Shown: one piece after another, positions 26,964 through 34,826 of the stretch | How positions within the stretch are numbered: the first letter of the stretch is position 1 | Layout of the letters: the number at the start of each line of letters is the position of its first letter | DNA from: a virus | Virus record (IMG/VR): IMGVR_UViG_3300035703_000009 | Span: 143,111-207,110 of that record | Length of the DNA stretch: 64,000 nucleotides | Reading direction: 5' to 3' (one strand) | Notes under the pieces: model-generated | What the model was told of the DNA's origin: nothing | The model's input: only the letters and a program-made list of their open reading frames with translations | The model's database searches: none | Translations under genes and position numbers: made by a program

Positions 26964-27432
26964 TTTCGTTAACGAATCCGAAGACCTTAGTAACCTTGCT
27001 GCAGGAGTAGCGATCGTTTGGAACAACAAGATCTTACTTGTGCACCCGACTGGTGCCTCCTGGAAAAGAGGCACATGTGGAATCCCAAAGGGTAGCATGA
27101 AAGAGGATGAGGATCCAGTAGAGAGCGCCATTCGTGAGCTTGCTGAGGAGACCGGAATCTCCCTGACCCCAGATCAACTCGAAAAGTCTCCATATATCGT
27201 CGAGATCTACAGCAAACGCCGACACACCACTCGACTGCTCACCTACTTTTTATGCAAGATCGAAGACCTTTCGCAGATAGGCCTCGCTTCAGAGAAGATA
27301 CCTAAAGATCAATTACAATTGGAAGAGGTGGACTGGGCAAAATTCGTCTCTGCCGAGGAAGCATATCCACTAGTCACTCAAGCCCAACTAATCATCTTGG
27401 ACAGACATCTTACCCTTAGCTCAAATAAATAA
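26941..27432 (+). CDS. NUDIX hydrolase with capsid-targeting-like N terminus, 163 aa
   Basis: The Nudix box is complete at residues ~52-74: G-x5-E-x7-REL-x-EETGI (GSMKEDEDPVESAIRELAEE...). It hydrolyses a nucleoside diphosphate linked to X; substrate unknown (candidates: capped RNA, NAD, Ap4A, oxidised dNTPs). The N-terminal MLIKKFSDFVNE followed by SED is the same short peptide seen on other proteins here, so the enzyme may be packaged and injected. Overlaps bS21 by 23 nt. Confidence 0.88.
   Translation: MLIKKFSDFVNESEDLSNLAAGVAIVWNNKILLVHPTGASWKRGTCGIPKGSMKEDEDPVESAIRELAEETGISLTPDQLEKSPYIVEIYSKRRHTTRLLTYFLCKIEDLSQIGLASEKIPKDQLQLEEVDWAKFVSAEEAYPLVTQAQLIILDRHLTLSSNK
27424..27432 (+). promoter_or_regulatory. 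Late-type promoter for the peptidoglycan hydrolase
   Basis: AATAAATAA ending in the stop codon of the NUDIX gene, 15 nt before the next ATG. Confidence 0.5.
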
Positions 27433-27447
27433 CTAAAAGAAGCTAGG

Positions 27448-28713
27448 ATGAGCTATTTACTATCATATCAAAATTGGGCAAAATTAAACGAACAGAAGGA
27501 TATTTCGCAGCTTTCCAATCATGAACAACGGTTAGTAAACAGGTTCATTAGAAAAATAGAAAACGACGACTCAATCTCGGATCTAATCGATAGAAAGGAC
27601 GAGCTGCCTACCGTCGATCCTACTGAGCTTGAAAAACTAGCTCAAAATCTTAGCATCGATGCTAACACCCTAAACGACTGGATAGCCGGTCGACGTGATG
27701 ACTCAGAGTTTATCAGATCGATCGCTCAAAACCTACTCCAACAAGGATCTTCTAGGCAAGGTCTCAAACAAGCACTAAAATCAGCTGATCCAGTCACACA
27801 GCTTGCCGACATTGCTGCTGGCCAGAAAATGCTTAAGCTCGGCTCTACTGGAGAAGACGTAAGGACGATACAGCAAAAGCTATATGATCTAGGTTTCATG
27901 GACTCTGAGCCTACTGGTTCGTTTGACAACGAGACCGATGCTGCCGTTCGTGAATTTCAAAAATCCAAAGACATTGGAGTCGACGGAATAGTCGGACCCA
28001 TCACCTACTCTCAGCTCTATGGCATCAAATTAAAGCCAATAGTCGACCTTAGCGGTTCAGACTATGAGTCAATCGTCAAGTCGGTGATCGATAACTTAGA
28101 GGGAGGGTATTATCACCCTAACATGAGGCAAAAAGATCCAGGTAAGTTCTCAGCATATGGACGATCTGGCGAGACCTTGTTCGGCCTCGATCGCTTTGCT
28201 GGACATGGTCTTTTTTATTCCACTCCAAGGATAGGTAAGGATCCAGTAAGTGACCTTGAGAACATTGAAAGCGATAAGTACCAATATAAGTCTAATGACG
28301 CAAAGGAGTTTTGGGAAACCATTGATTCAGCTAACGCAAAAGATAGCTGGCCTTGGAACTATCGCGGAGGTCAATATGAAAACAAGTTAGAAGAGTTGGC
28401 AGGTAAGATCATGCGTCCTGAGTTTGAGTCATTATTCGGTCAATACCTTTCTCGTCCAGCACAAGAGATCGTGAAACACGACCCTCGGCTAATGTATCAC
28501 TTCGTGTATGCTGCATGGAACGGCTCAGGTTGGTTTAAAAAATTCGCTCGGGACGTCAGCACAGCCGTGTCAAATGGAACAACTGATCCTGCGATATTAG
28601 CGAAGATTGCAATAGACTCTAGAACAAAGGAGGGGCTATCTGACGGATCTGCTCCAAACCAGTTAATCGCTCAAGGCGGTAAAAAGATTGAAAAAATGTT
28701 TGGCATGGCGTAA
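27448..28713 (+). CDS. Peptidoglycan-binding/hydrolase-like protein, 421 aa
   Basis: N-terminal MSYLLSYQNWAKLNE then QKD is a targeting-like peptide. Residues ~130-192 form a classic PG_binding_1 domain (LKLGSTGEDVRTIQQKLYDL ... GIVGPITYSQL). The C-terminal ~210 residues (EGGYYHPNMRQKDPGKFSAY at ~218; YAAWNGSGWFKKFARD at ~353) look like a muramidase related to GH108-type enzymes, with Glu at ~218 as the possible acid. It may open the cell wall at infection rather than act as the endolysin, given the virion-type N terminus. Confidence 0.75.
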   Translation: MSYLLSYQNWAKLNEQKDISQLSNHEQRLVNRFIRKIENDDSISDLIDRKDELPTVDPTELEKLAQNLSIDANTLNDWIAGRRDDSEFIRSIAQNLLQQGSSRQGLKQALKSADPVTQLADIAAGQKMLKLGSTGEDVRTIQQKLYDLGFMDSEPTGSFDNETDAAVREFQKSKDIGVDGIVGPITYSQLYGIKLKPIVDLSGSDYESIVKSVIDNLEGGYYHPNMRQKDPGKFSAYGRSGETLFGLDRFAGHGLFYSTPRIGKDPVSDLENIESDKYQYKSNDAKEFWETIDSANAKDSWPWNYRGGQYENKLEELAGKIMRPEFESLFGQYLSRPAQEIVKHDPRLMYHFVYAAWNGSGWFKKFARDVSTAVSNGTTDPAILAKIAIDSRTKEGLSDGSAPNQLIAQGGKKIEKMFGMA

Positions 28714-28755
28714 ACCTTGACCTTCTTCCTAGTAAAAAAGCATAAACATTTACAA

Positions 28756-29250
28756 ATGGAAGAAATTACTATCGTAGAAGAAACTACCCCGCAAACTGAA
28801 CCTCTAGAGCCTCAGGCTGAAACTCAATCACCAGAACAACCCAAGACCAAAAAAGAGATTCTTAGCGATCTTTTGACCAGTCGCACTGGAACATTTGACT
28901 TAAAGATCACCCATGCTGACCTAAAGTATCTCAAGAACACGATGCAGTCAAAAGTTGAATGGAAGGGCCCAAACGAGGCATATCTCACAATAATGACCAT
29001 TCTAACCCTGTCGAATGCGTTAGATGAAATGAATCCAAAGGCGACAGAAGCAGTCACTGTCAAGTTACCTTCGTCCACGTTTGAGTCGTTAAACTACTTC
29101 CTAAATAAGATAAGCGGCACTGGTCTCGACTCTGCGCAACGTCTTTTTTCTGCCACCATGATCCTGCGTCCTACTATCGAAGCAATCAAAAAGCTTGATG
29201 CCGAGATTGACACACTTAAAGAGGAGCTAAAAACTGAGGAAAAATCTTAA
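28756..29250 (+). CDS. Hypothetical helical protein, 164 aa
   Basis: Starting at the ATG at 28756; the longer open frame upstream lacks a good start. A Glu/Thr/Pro-rich N terminus is followed by a helical domain (LKYLKNTMQSK, YLTIMTILTLSNALDEM) and ends with a coiled coil (IKKLDAEIDTLKEEL). It lies just before the acidic prohead-core-like gene; it may be a scaffold or core component. Confidence 0.6.
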   Translation: MEEITIVEETTPQTEPLEPQAETQSPEQPKTKKEILSDLLTSRTGTFDLKITHADLKYLKNTMQSKVEWKGPNEAYLTIMTILTLSNALDEMNPKATEAVTVKLPSSTFESLNYFLNKISGTGLDSAQRLFSATMILRPTIEAIKKLDAEIDTLKEELKTEEKS

Positions 29251-29257
29251 GAGTTTA

Positions 29258-29266
29258 GATAAATAA
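29258..29266 (+). promoter_or_regulatory. Late-type promoter for the acidic core protein
   Basis: GATAAATAA, 17 nt before the ATG at 29284. Confidence 0.55.
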
Positions 29267-29283
29267 TAAAAAATTAAACGAAA

Positions 29284-29721
29284 ATGAAAGTTCAAAATTT
29301 TGCAGGCTTCATGAAAACTCGTGCAACCGGAAAAGTTAACGAAGAGGATAACTTTCCAGCATTCGATAATATGACTAGCGAAACAATGTATGGTGGAACA
29401 CCTAACGGTTTTGCAAACGAATATGATGCCGACCGAAACGCAGTAGACTTTGGAGCTAATCCAGAGGAAGAAGAAACACCGGAACTTGATGAGACTCCAG
29501 AAGGAGAGGAAGGAGCTGAAGGTGAAGATGAGCAAGAGGAAGTGACTCTTGAAGACCTAAAAGCCATGATCGATGAGCTAACCGAAAGAGTTGAAAAACT
29601 TGAAGGAGGTGGTGAAGAGGAAGAAGGCGAAGAGGGAGCTGAAGGAGAAGGCGAAGAGGGAGCTGAAGGAGAAGCTGCAGAGGGAGAAGAAGGAGCCGAA
29701 GGCGAAGAAGCTGCAAAGTAA
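29284..29721 (+). CDS. Highly acidic prohead-core-like protein, 145 aa
   Basis: More than one third Glu/Asp. Residues ~60-80 and ~105-145 are runs of EEGAEGE repeats flanking a short coiled coil (LEDLKAMIDELTERVEKLEG). N-terminal MKVQNFAGFMKTRATGKVNE then EDN fits a targeting/cleavage peptide. Comparable in character to T4 gp67, a very acidic prohead core protein cut up by the maturation protease. The repetitive GAA/GAG tract gives long false frames on the other strand. Followed by a terminator. Confidence 0.65.
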   Translation: MKVQNFAGFMKTRATGKVNEEDNFPAFDNMTSETMYGGTPNGFANEYDADRNAVDFGANPEEEETPELDETPEGEEGAEGEDEQEEVTLEDLKAMIDELTERVEKLEGGGEEEEGEEGAEGEGEEGAEGEAAEGEEGAEGEEAAK

Positions 29722-29742
29722 TAAGATCCTATAGAAAATTTA

Positions 29743-29775
29743 AAATGGGCGGACGTTAATCGACTGCCCATTTTT
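29743..29775 (+). terminator. Rho-independent terminator after the acidic core gene
   Basis: AAATGGGC at 29743-29750 pairs with GCCCATTT at 29766-29773, followed by a T-rich run. Confidence 0.75.
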
Positions 29776-29780
29776 ATTTT

Positions 29781-29789
29781 AATAAATAA
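29781..29789 (+). promoter_or_regulatory. Late-type promoter before the DUF192 gene
   Basis: AATAAATAA right after the terminator and 5 nt before the ATG at 29795. Confidence 0.45.
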
Positions 29790-29794
29790 TCAAT

Positions 29795-30232
29795 ATGAGT
29801 CACACACAATCTCCCAAACACCTGCCCTTATTTGAGGCATTCTGTAAAAAGGTGCAAATGGACGAGCTGCCAGTCGAAGCCAAGATCGGTGGAGTCCCGC
29901 TCAATCTAAAGGCTCTGACTACTCCTGCTAGCCAAGCAAAAGGTTACATGGGAGCAGAGAATGAACCTACTGAAAGTGAGGGTCTGCTTTTCGTTTACGA
30001 CAAACCCATGCCTCTCAACTTTTGGATGAAGAACGTCAAGTTTCCGCTCGACATCATTTTTTTTGACTCAGATCGTAAGTACACCGGCCACCAGACGATG
30101 GCTCCACACGCAGGAGAAGCCGATCATGTGCTGCCTAGATACTCCAGTAAAAAGCCAGCTCAATTCGCAGTTGAAGTATGCAAAGGGTGGTGTGATAAAC
30201 ACCTCAAAGATGGAGCTACACTAAACTTTTAA
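29795..30232 (+). CDS. DUF192-family protein, 145 aa
   Basis: The DUF192 pattern is clear: GYMGAENEPTESEGLLFVYDKP, then LNFWMKNVKFPLDIIFFDSD (residues ~75-94). Family function is not established. N-terminal HLPLFE then AFCKK could be another targeting-type peptide (ending LFE). Positioned between the core-like gene and DUF2452, in the internal-protein block. Confidence 0.75.
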   Translation: MSHTQSPKHLPLFEAFCKKVQMDELPVEAKIGGVPLNLKALTTPASQAKGYMGAENEPTESEGLLFVYDKPMPLNFWMKNVKFPLDIIFFDSDRKYTGHQTMAPHAGEADHVLPRYSSKKPAQFAVEVCKGWCDKHLKDGATLNF

Positions 30233-30262
30233 GCTAAGATATTTTTTTGTATAATAGCTATA

Positions 30263-30709
30263 ATGCTGGATCCAACTGAAAAAAACGAAAAATTAATGCC
30301 TCTATATCCTGGGCTCTTGCCTTATGGACACACAGTTGGCGCACCAGCATTTAAGCCCACTGAAATGGGAGTGATCGTAAGCAAGTCGGTACAGGCCATG
30401 AATGAGCAGCTAGAGATTCAAAAAGAACAGATCATACAACAACTTGAATTACTTAAGAAACAGTATGCTGATCTAGAGGAGAGACGAATCATTTCAAACC
30501 TAATATATTCAGCTGAAATTAAATTTAAACCTGATCCAGGCCACAATTATTATCTTTATGCTAGAGAAGACACTTCTGTTTTTCTTACGCTAATCGCTCC
30601 CACCGAGTGGAATAGATCTAATGTTAAATACCTTGCAACCGTTAAGCAACTACATGATCTGACTTGGCAAGTAACACATAGATCTAATGAATTTGAAACT
30701 AAACGCTAA
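30263..30709 (+). CDS. DUF2452-like protein, 148 aa
   Basis: The C-terminal half has the family-like features YSAEIKFKPDPGHNYYLYAR and LTLIAPTEWNRSN (residues ~85-122), preceded by a coiled coil (MNEQLEIQKEQIIQQLELLKK, partial). The family is common in Flavobacteria; function unknown. An AT-rich TTTGTATAATAGC sequence just upstream (30246-30258) may be a promoter of early/middle type. Confidence 0.6.
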   Translation: MLDPTEKNEKLMPLYPGLLPYGHTVGAPAFKPTEMGVIVSKSVQAMNEQLEIQKEQIIQQLELLKKQYADLEERRIISNLIYSAEIKFKPDPGHNYYLYAREDTSVFLTLIAPTEWNRSNVKYLATVKQLHDLTWQVTHRSNEFETKR

Positions 30710-30713
30710 TAAT

Positions 30714-31994
30714 ATGTTAAACGATTTTGTAAGTCTAAGAGAGTTTGTCACCTTGATGAATGAGTCAAACTCCACCAATCATAAAGTCGAAGTGCTGACT
30801 CGGTATAAGGATCATCAGTTCATTCGACAGGTCTTACTTTATACATATCATCCCTACAAACAATTTGGAGTCTCGGCTGATAACTTAAAGAAGCGCCGCG
30901 AGCTTATCGCCCCATCTAATCTATATCCTAACCTTTTTCAACTGCTCGACGATCTTAACGATCGAAACATTACTGGCCACCATGCAATTGAGGCGACCAA
31001 CACATTCATCCGTGAGTGGCAGGAATATGCTGATCTTATTTTTCAAGTAATCGACCGAAATCTTGAGACCAGGGCGACTACCGCAATAATCAATCGCGTG
31101 ATGCCCGGACTCATTCCTACATTTAGCGTCGCACTGGCTCACGACATCAATAAAGTAAAGAAGATCGACCTGTTCGACGGTACGTGGTATGTTTCTCGCA
31201 AGCTCGATGGAGTAAGGTGCATTGCAATCGTACGAAATGGAGCAGTTCAATTCTTCTCCAGAAATGGCAAGCCCTTTGAAACACTAGCCAATGTAGAGAA
31301 GGAAATCGCGCGCCTGGGGATCGATGACTGTGTATTAGATGGAGAAATATGCCTCATGAAAGAAGACGGATCTGATGACTTCCAGGGAATCCTGAAGGAG
31401 ATTCAGCGTAAAGACCATACTATTCAAAACCCAAAGTTTTGGGTGTTCGACCAATTAAGCCTTAACGAATTCGACTCTTGCGTGGGTCAAGTACCTCTTT
31501 CTGCTCGCTTGAAACGCATGCAATTTGAAGGTGAAGTTATTGAAGCACTACCTCAATACAAAATACTTTCTAAAGAATCGCTGGACTCTCTAAAAAAACA
31601 GTCTAGGGACAAGTGCTGGGAAGGACTGATCGCGAGACGTGATGTTGGATATGAAGGAGACCGTACTAAAAACATGTTGAAGCTAAAGGAGATGCATGAT
31701 GCTGAGTACGTGGTCTTAGAGGCAGTCATGGGACCGCAAAGGGTAATAGTTGAGGGTCGCGAGGTAGAGGAGCAGATGCTCAGCGCCGTGATTATTGAGC
31801 ATAAGGGAGGCAGTGTGCAGGTCGGAAGCGGGTTCTCACTAGAGGAAAGACGACGTTACTATCACAACCCTGAAGAAATAGTCGGATGCTCAATCAACGT
31901 ACAGTATTTTGAGGAAACTGTCGATCAAGAGGGTAAAAATTCACTGAGATTTCCAGTATTTAAAGCCAATCATGGCAAAACTAGAGAAGTTTAA
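30714..31994 (+). CDS. ATP-dependent DNA ligase with targeting-like N terminus, 426 aa
   Basis: Nucleotidyltransferase motif I is SRKLDGVRCIA (Lys ~169 adenylated), motif III-like FFSRNGKPFETL, motif IV LDGEICLM (~213), motif V EGLIARRDVGYEG followed by MLKLKEMHDAEYV (~295-330), then an OB fold. It seals nicks with ATP. Starting at the ATG at 30714, 4 nt after the previous stop, gives MLNDFVSLREFVTLMNE then SNS, which matches the signal peptide on other internal proteins; an in-frame ATG at 30687 is less likely. Confidence 0.85.
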   Translation: MLNDFVSLREFVTLMNESNSTNHKVEVLTRYKDHQFIRQVLLYTYHPYKQFGVSADNLKKRRELIAPSNLYPNLFQLLDDLNDRNITGHHAIEATNTFIREWQEYADLIFQVIDRNLETRATTAIINRVMPGLIPTFSVALAHDINKVKKIDLFDGTWYVSRKLDGVRCIAIVRNGAVQFFSRNGKPFETLANVEKEIARLGIDDCVLDGEICLMKEDGSDDFQGILKEIQRKDHTIQNPKFWVFDQLSLNEFDSCVGQVPLSARLKRMQFEGEVIEALPQYKILSKESLDSLKKQSRDKCWEGLIARRDVGYEGDRTKNMLKLKEMHDAEYVVLEAVMGPQRVIVEGREVEEQMLSAVIIEHKGGSVQVGSGFSLEERRRYYHNPEEIVGCSINVQYFEETVDQEGKNSLRFPVFKANHGKTREV

Positions 31995-32010
31995 ATAGTA
32001 CAACAATACA

Positions 32011-32235
32011 ATGGGATTTAATAAATGGTACGTGCCTGCTTTGCCTGATCTTAAAGAAATGTATGAAGATATGGGACACTCAGAGTTTATCAAGCTTGCA
32101 TATCGTAGGGACGCATTCATTGGACCCACAGATTCAATAGATTTCATTAACCAATTACTTAAAAAAGAACAAGAAAAATGTATTACATCGCAAAAATCAA
32201 ATTTGAAACGTTCGACGAAAAGACTGGACGAGTAA
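32011..32235 (+). CDS. Hypothetical protein, 74 aa
   Basis: A compact N-terminal region (NKWYVPALPDLKEMYEDMG, FIKLAYRRDAFIGPTDSIDF) reads like a real small helical domain. The last ~19 residues overlap the next gene by 58 nt in another frame and are Lys/Ser-rich, so the true end might be altered by a frameshift. Function unknown. Confidence 0.55.
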   Translation: MGFNKWYVPALPDLKEMYEDMGHSEFIKLAYRRDAFIGPTDSIDFINQLLKKEQEKCITSQKSNLKRSTKRLDE

Positions 32236-32378
32236 GAAAGACTTACGAACAATACTTAGTGGAAGCCAACTCGGTTTCTGAAGCTGAAGAAAAACTAAAA
32301 GTCAAGTTTAAGGACTCAATCGCAGACTCTGCAGTCGTTTCTGTACAGGAGTCTAAATTCATGGGCGTAATAAAGTAA
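32178..32378 (+). CDS. DUF4494-like protein, 66 aa
   Basis: Pattern IAKIKFETFDEKTGRVRKTY then EQYLVEANSVSEAEEKL matches DUF4494, a small protein family of Bacteroidetes and their phages. Function unknown. Overlaps the preceding gene by 58 nt, an unusual amount for this tightly packed but mostly 1-14-nt-overlap genome. Confidence 0.65.
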   Translation: MYYIAKIKFETFDEKTGRVRKTYEQYLVEANSVSEAEEKLKVKFKDSIADSAVVSVQESKFMGVIK

Positions 32379-32383
32379 TCTAA

Positions 32384-32689
32384 ATGAAATACTTGCCAAC
32401 TTCTACTGCTGAAAAGGTGTATAAGCTGCTCCAGAGTAAACTTGGAGCCAATTCTGATCACTACGAGAGTGAAGCATTCATATTCCATTATGGAGTCATT
32501 AACGATGCACCAAAGGATCACAAGTTAAAGTGTAGAGATGGAGTCGACCGTACGTTCTACTGCAACGAAAAGAAGCAGATGTGGGTCACCGGCCCAGGAA
32601 CAGAGCAGGTCAACTCAATCTTACGACACATGCATAAGGAGCTGGTAGAAGCCCAACAGCTCGGCGAGTTTAACATAGTCACCGCATGA
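32384..32689 (+). CDS. Hypothetical protein, 101 aa
   Basis: Not recognised. Small globular alpha/beta protein (KCRDGVDRTFYCNEKKQMWV in the middle), no membrane segments. It overlaps the 142-aa gene by 4 nt and is part of the run leading into thymidylate synthase. Confidence 0.6.
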   Translation: MKYLPTSTAEKVYKLLQSKLGANSDHYESEAFIFHYGVINDAPKDHKLKCRDGVDRTFYCNEKKQMWVTGPGTEQVNSILRHMHKELVEAQQLGEFNIVTA

Positions 32690-33114
32690 GACTTGAAGTG
32701 CCAAAGGAAAAGGATCCTACATTCGGAACCATCTTTTTTCAAGCGATATCCGAAGGTCTGACCGACCTCAAGCTTGAGAACGGAAAGTGGCCTAATACGA
32801 TTCTTTTTTGCGGTCCTTTGGGCGAAGAGCTATTTGACCACCTAACCGAACTCAGTTGGGACATGACGACATTCAATCCCACTAAGGGCGGCGGCCTTGT
32901 CAATAAGATCAGGGTCGAGTACTCAAAGCCAATATCGCAGATCGAAGAGCGAGGAGGTACAGTCTTTGACGAGGCGCTCTCAACCAAGACCTTAAATGGA
33001 ATTCCCGATGCCAGGACAATGGCAAAAATACAGACAGCTTATTCAAACCTTGCATACACGATCGAGCGATCAGTTCGACCTAGCTATGAGATAAAACTAT
33101 TTCGAAAAAAATGA
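32686..33114 (+). CDS. Hypothetical protein, 142 aa
   Basis: Not recognised. Mixed alpha/beta with PNTILFCGPLGEELFDHL at residues ~36-53. Start overlaps the preceding stop and its stop overlaps the thyA start (ATGA), so it is translationally coupled to thymidylate synthase. Confidence 0.6.
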   Translation: MRLEVPKEKDPTFGTIFFQAISEGLTDLKLENGKWPNTILFCGPLGEELFDHLTELSWDMTTFNPTKGGGLVNKIRVEYSKPISQIEERGGTVFDEALSTKTLNGIPDARTMAKIQTAYSNLAYTIERSVRPSYEIKLFRKK

Positions 33115-34235
33115 ACACACTAGACAAACAATATCAAGACCTACTTGCTACTATTTTAGAACATGGCGTGACCAAGAAGGATCGCACTGGAACTGGAACT
33201 ACCTCCATTTTCGGTTACACCATTCGACACAACATGAAGCAAGGATTTCCATTACTTACCACCAAGAAAATTCACTTTAAATCAGTAGTAACTGAACTGC
33301 TTTGGTTTCTACAAGGTAGAACAGATTTGAAATGGTTGTTGGATAATGGTAATACTATTTGGGTCGGAGACGCATATAAGCATTTCACTAATGAAGTTAA
33401 TTATATTATTGATGGATATAGGAGCGGCGATATTTTAGGAACGCAACCACATATTGAAGCATTGTTTAGTAACACAAATGAACTCATACCTCTTACGAAA
33501 GAAGAATTCATCAACAAAATCAAAACAGATGATGAGTTTGCTAAGAAGTGGGGGTCACTCGGAAAGATATATGGACATCAATGGAGAAGTTGGGGCGAAA
33601 GAAGGCACGATTCAATCGATAACGAGTACGTTATTGGTATAGACCAAATCCAAAACTTAATTAACAAGTTAAAAAACAATCCTGATGATAGAAGAATGAT
33701 GGTCACCGCTTGGAACCCGTCAGAAGTTGAAAGTTGTGTTTTGCCACCTTGTCATTATGGGTTTCAAGTTTATACAAGAGAGCTAACGTGGGAAGAACAA
33801 GTTCAATGGGTTATGAAGAACACTAACGTTGAATGGGAAAATCTTTATATAGTAGAAGAAATAGCCAAACCGTCTACCCCAACTAGAGCAATCTCTTTAA
33901 TGTGGAATCAGAGAAGTGTGGATACACCACTTGGTTTACCATTCAATATAGCATCTTATGGTTTGCTATTAGAAATCATTGCTAAGATTGTGAATATGGT
34001 TCCTGATGAATTAATCGGTAATTTAGGTGATACGCACATTTATTCAAATCAAATTGATGGGTGTAAAGAACAATTAACACGAGAAGTGTTTGATCTACCT
34101 ACATTAGTTCATTCAAAAACTGATGACTTTTGGAGATCATTTGATGTTAGTCTATTTGGTCATTTAGATACTAACGATTTTAGAGTCGAAAATTACAAAT
34201 CAGGTGATACAATTCATTTCCCTCTTAGCAACTAA
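33111..34235 (+). CDS. thyA: Thymidylate synthase, 374 aa
   Basis: Converts dUMP to dTMP with methylene-tetrahydrofolate. Visible elements: DRTGTGTTSIFG, FPLLTTKKIHFKSVVTELLWFL, catalytic Cys in VLPPCHYGFQ (~215), and LGLPFNIASYG with the Asn that selects dUMP over dCMP (~280), then GDTHIYSNQID. It is about 110 residues longer than E. coli ThyA owing to insertions at ~115-145 and ~225-260. The gene is visibly more AT-rich than its neighbours, suggesting recent acquisition. Confidence 0.93.
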   Translation: MNTLDKQYQDLLATILEHGVTKKDRTGTGTTSIFGYTIRHNMKQGFPLLTTKKIHFKSVVTELLWFLQGRTDLKWLLDNGNTIWVGDAYKHFTNEVNYIIDGYRSGDILGTQPHIEALFSNTNELIPLTKEEFINKIKTDDEFAKKWGSLGKIYGHQWRSWGERRHDSIDNEYVIGIDQIQNLINKLKNNPDDRRMMVTAWNPSEVESCVLPPCHYGFQVYTRELTWEEQVQWVMKNTNVEWENLYIVEEIAKPSTPTRAISLMWNQRSVDTPLGLPFNIASYGLLLEIIAKIVNMVPDELIGNLGDTHIYSNQIDGCKEQLTREVFDLPTLVHSKTDDFWRSFDVSLFGHLDTNDFRVENYKSGDTIHFPLSN

Positions 34236-34265
34236 GTCAATTGCTAAGTTGAGCATAATTATTAA

Positions 34266-34274
34266 GATAAATAA
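34266..34274 (+). promoter_or_regulatory. Late-type promoter for the 107-aa gene
   Basis: GATAAATAA, 16 nt before the ATG at 34291. Confidence 0.55.
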
Positions 34275-34290
34275 CTAAAAAACTAGTACA

Positions 34291-34614
34291 ATGGCAGCAT
34301 TTAACACAATTCACGTATTTGGCTTTGGTGATGTTCAAGCAATAGGAGAAAAAAACGGAACCGTAAAAGCAGACACCCTGACCAAATTAGCGGCTTTCGT
34401 TGACCACATCAAAACCTTTAAGCCAGAAGACGTAGTTCTTACTGACTATCACGTAATCCACATCTTCAACGGAATGGACGTTCGTTACCTAGGTAAAGGC
34501 ACTGATGACAAGAAGGACAAGACTTCTTTTTCAGTTAAGATCTCAGAAGTTGACTCAACTTCCCTAAACGATTTTACAGCTGAGCTGCTTGCAGCGATCC
34601 CTGACGAGGCATAA
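34291..34614 (+). CDS. Fibre-flanking paralogue 1, 107 aa
   Basis: Paralogue of the 105-aa protein at 38178: both start with (A/S)xFNTIHVFGFG and share the core FVDHIK(T/G)FKP followed by DYHVIHIFN, roughly half identical overall. Function unknown. Because the pair brackets the two repeat fibres, it may be a fibre attachment, chaperone or capsid decoration protein. It has its own late promoter and is followed by a terminator. Confidence 0.75.
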   Translation: MAAFNTIHVFGFGDVQAIGEKNGTVKADTLTKLAAFVDHIKTFKPEDVVLTDYHVIHIFNGMDVRYLGKGTDDKKDKTSFSVKISEVDSTSLNDFTAELLAAIPDEA

Positions 34615-34738
34615 TCTTACCTAAAACCGAACAAAATGATCTATATTGAATGGGGCGAAAAGTCTTCAAAGAAGGATCATAATATTATGATGCAGACACA
34701 TGTACAGTAAAGATCGTGTGCTACTCAATCTTAATCAA

Positions 34739-34766
34739 GAAGGGACTCGAATGGGCCCTTTTTTTT
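34739..34766 (+). terminator. Probable terminator before the repeat fibre genes
   Basis: AAGGG ... CCCTT stem (34739-34744 with about 34755-34760) followed by eight T; the loop is imperfectly paired, so strength is uncertain. Confidence 0.5.
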
Positions 34767-34802
34767 GTTTAGGTTAAGCTCGAGGTAGGGCTAGCCCAAT
34801 TA

Positions 34803-34811
34803 GATAAATAA
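34803..34811 (+). promoter_or_regulatory. Late-type promoter for the 638-aa fibre
   Basis: GATAAATAA, 15 nt before the ATG at 34827. Confidence 0.55.
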
Positions 34812-34826
34812 AATAAAAGTGCCGAC

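Noticed and set aside
29292-29771. Ser/Pro-rich minus-strand frame opposite the acidic gene
   Set aside because: It mirrors the GAA/GAG repeat tract; no promoter or recognisable domain.
34636-34710. 24-codon frame MIYIEWGEKSSKKD...
   Set aside because: Too short, no motif or dedicated promoter; kept only as intergenic sequence before a terminator.
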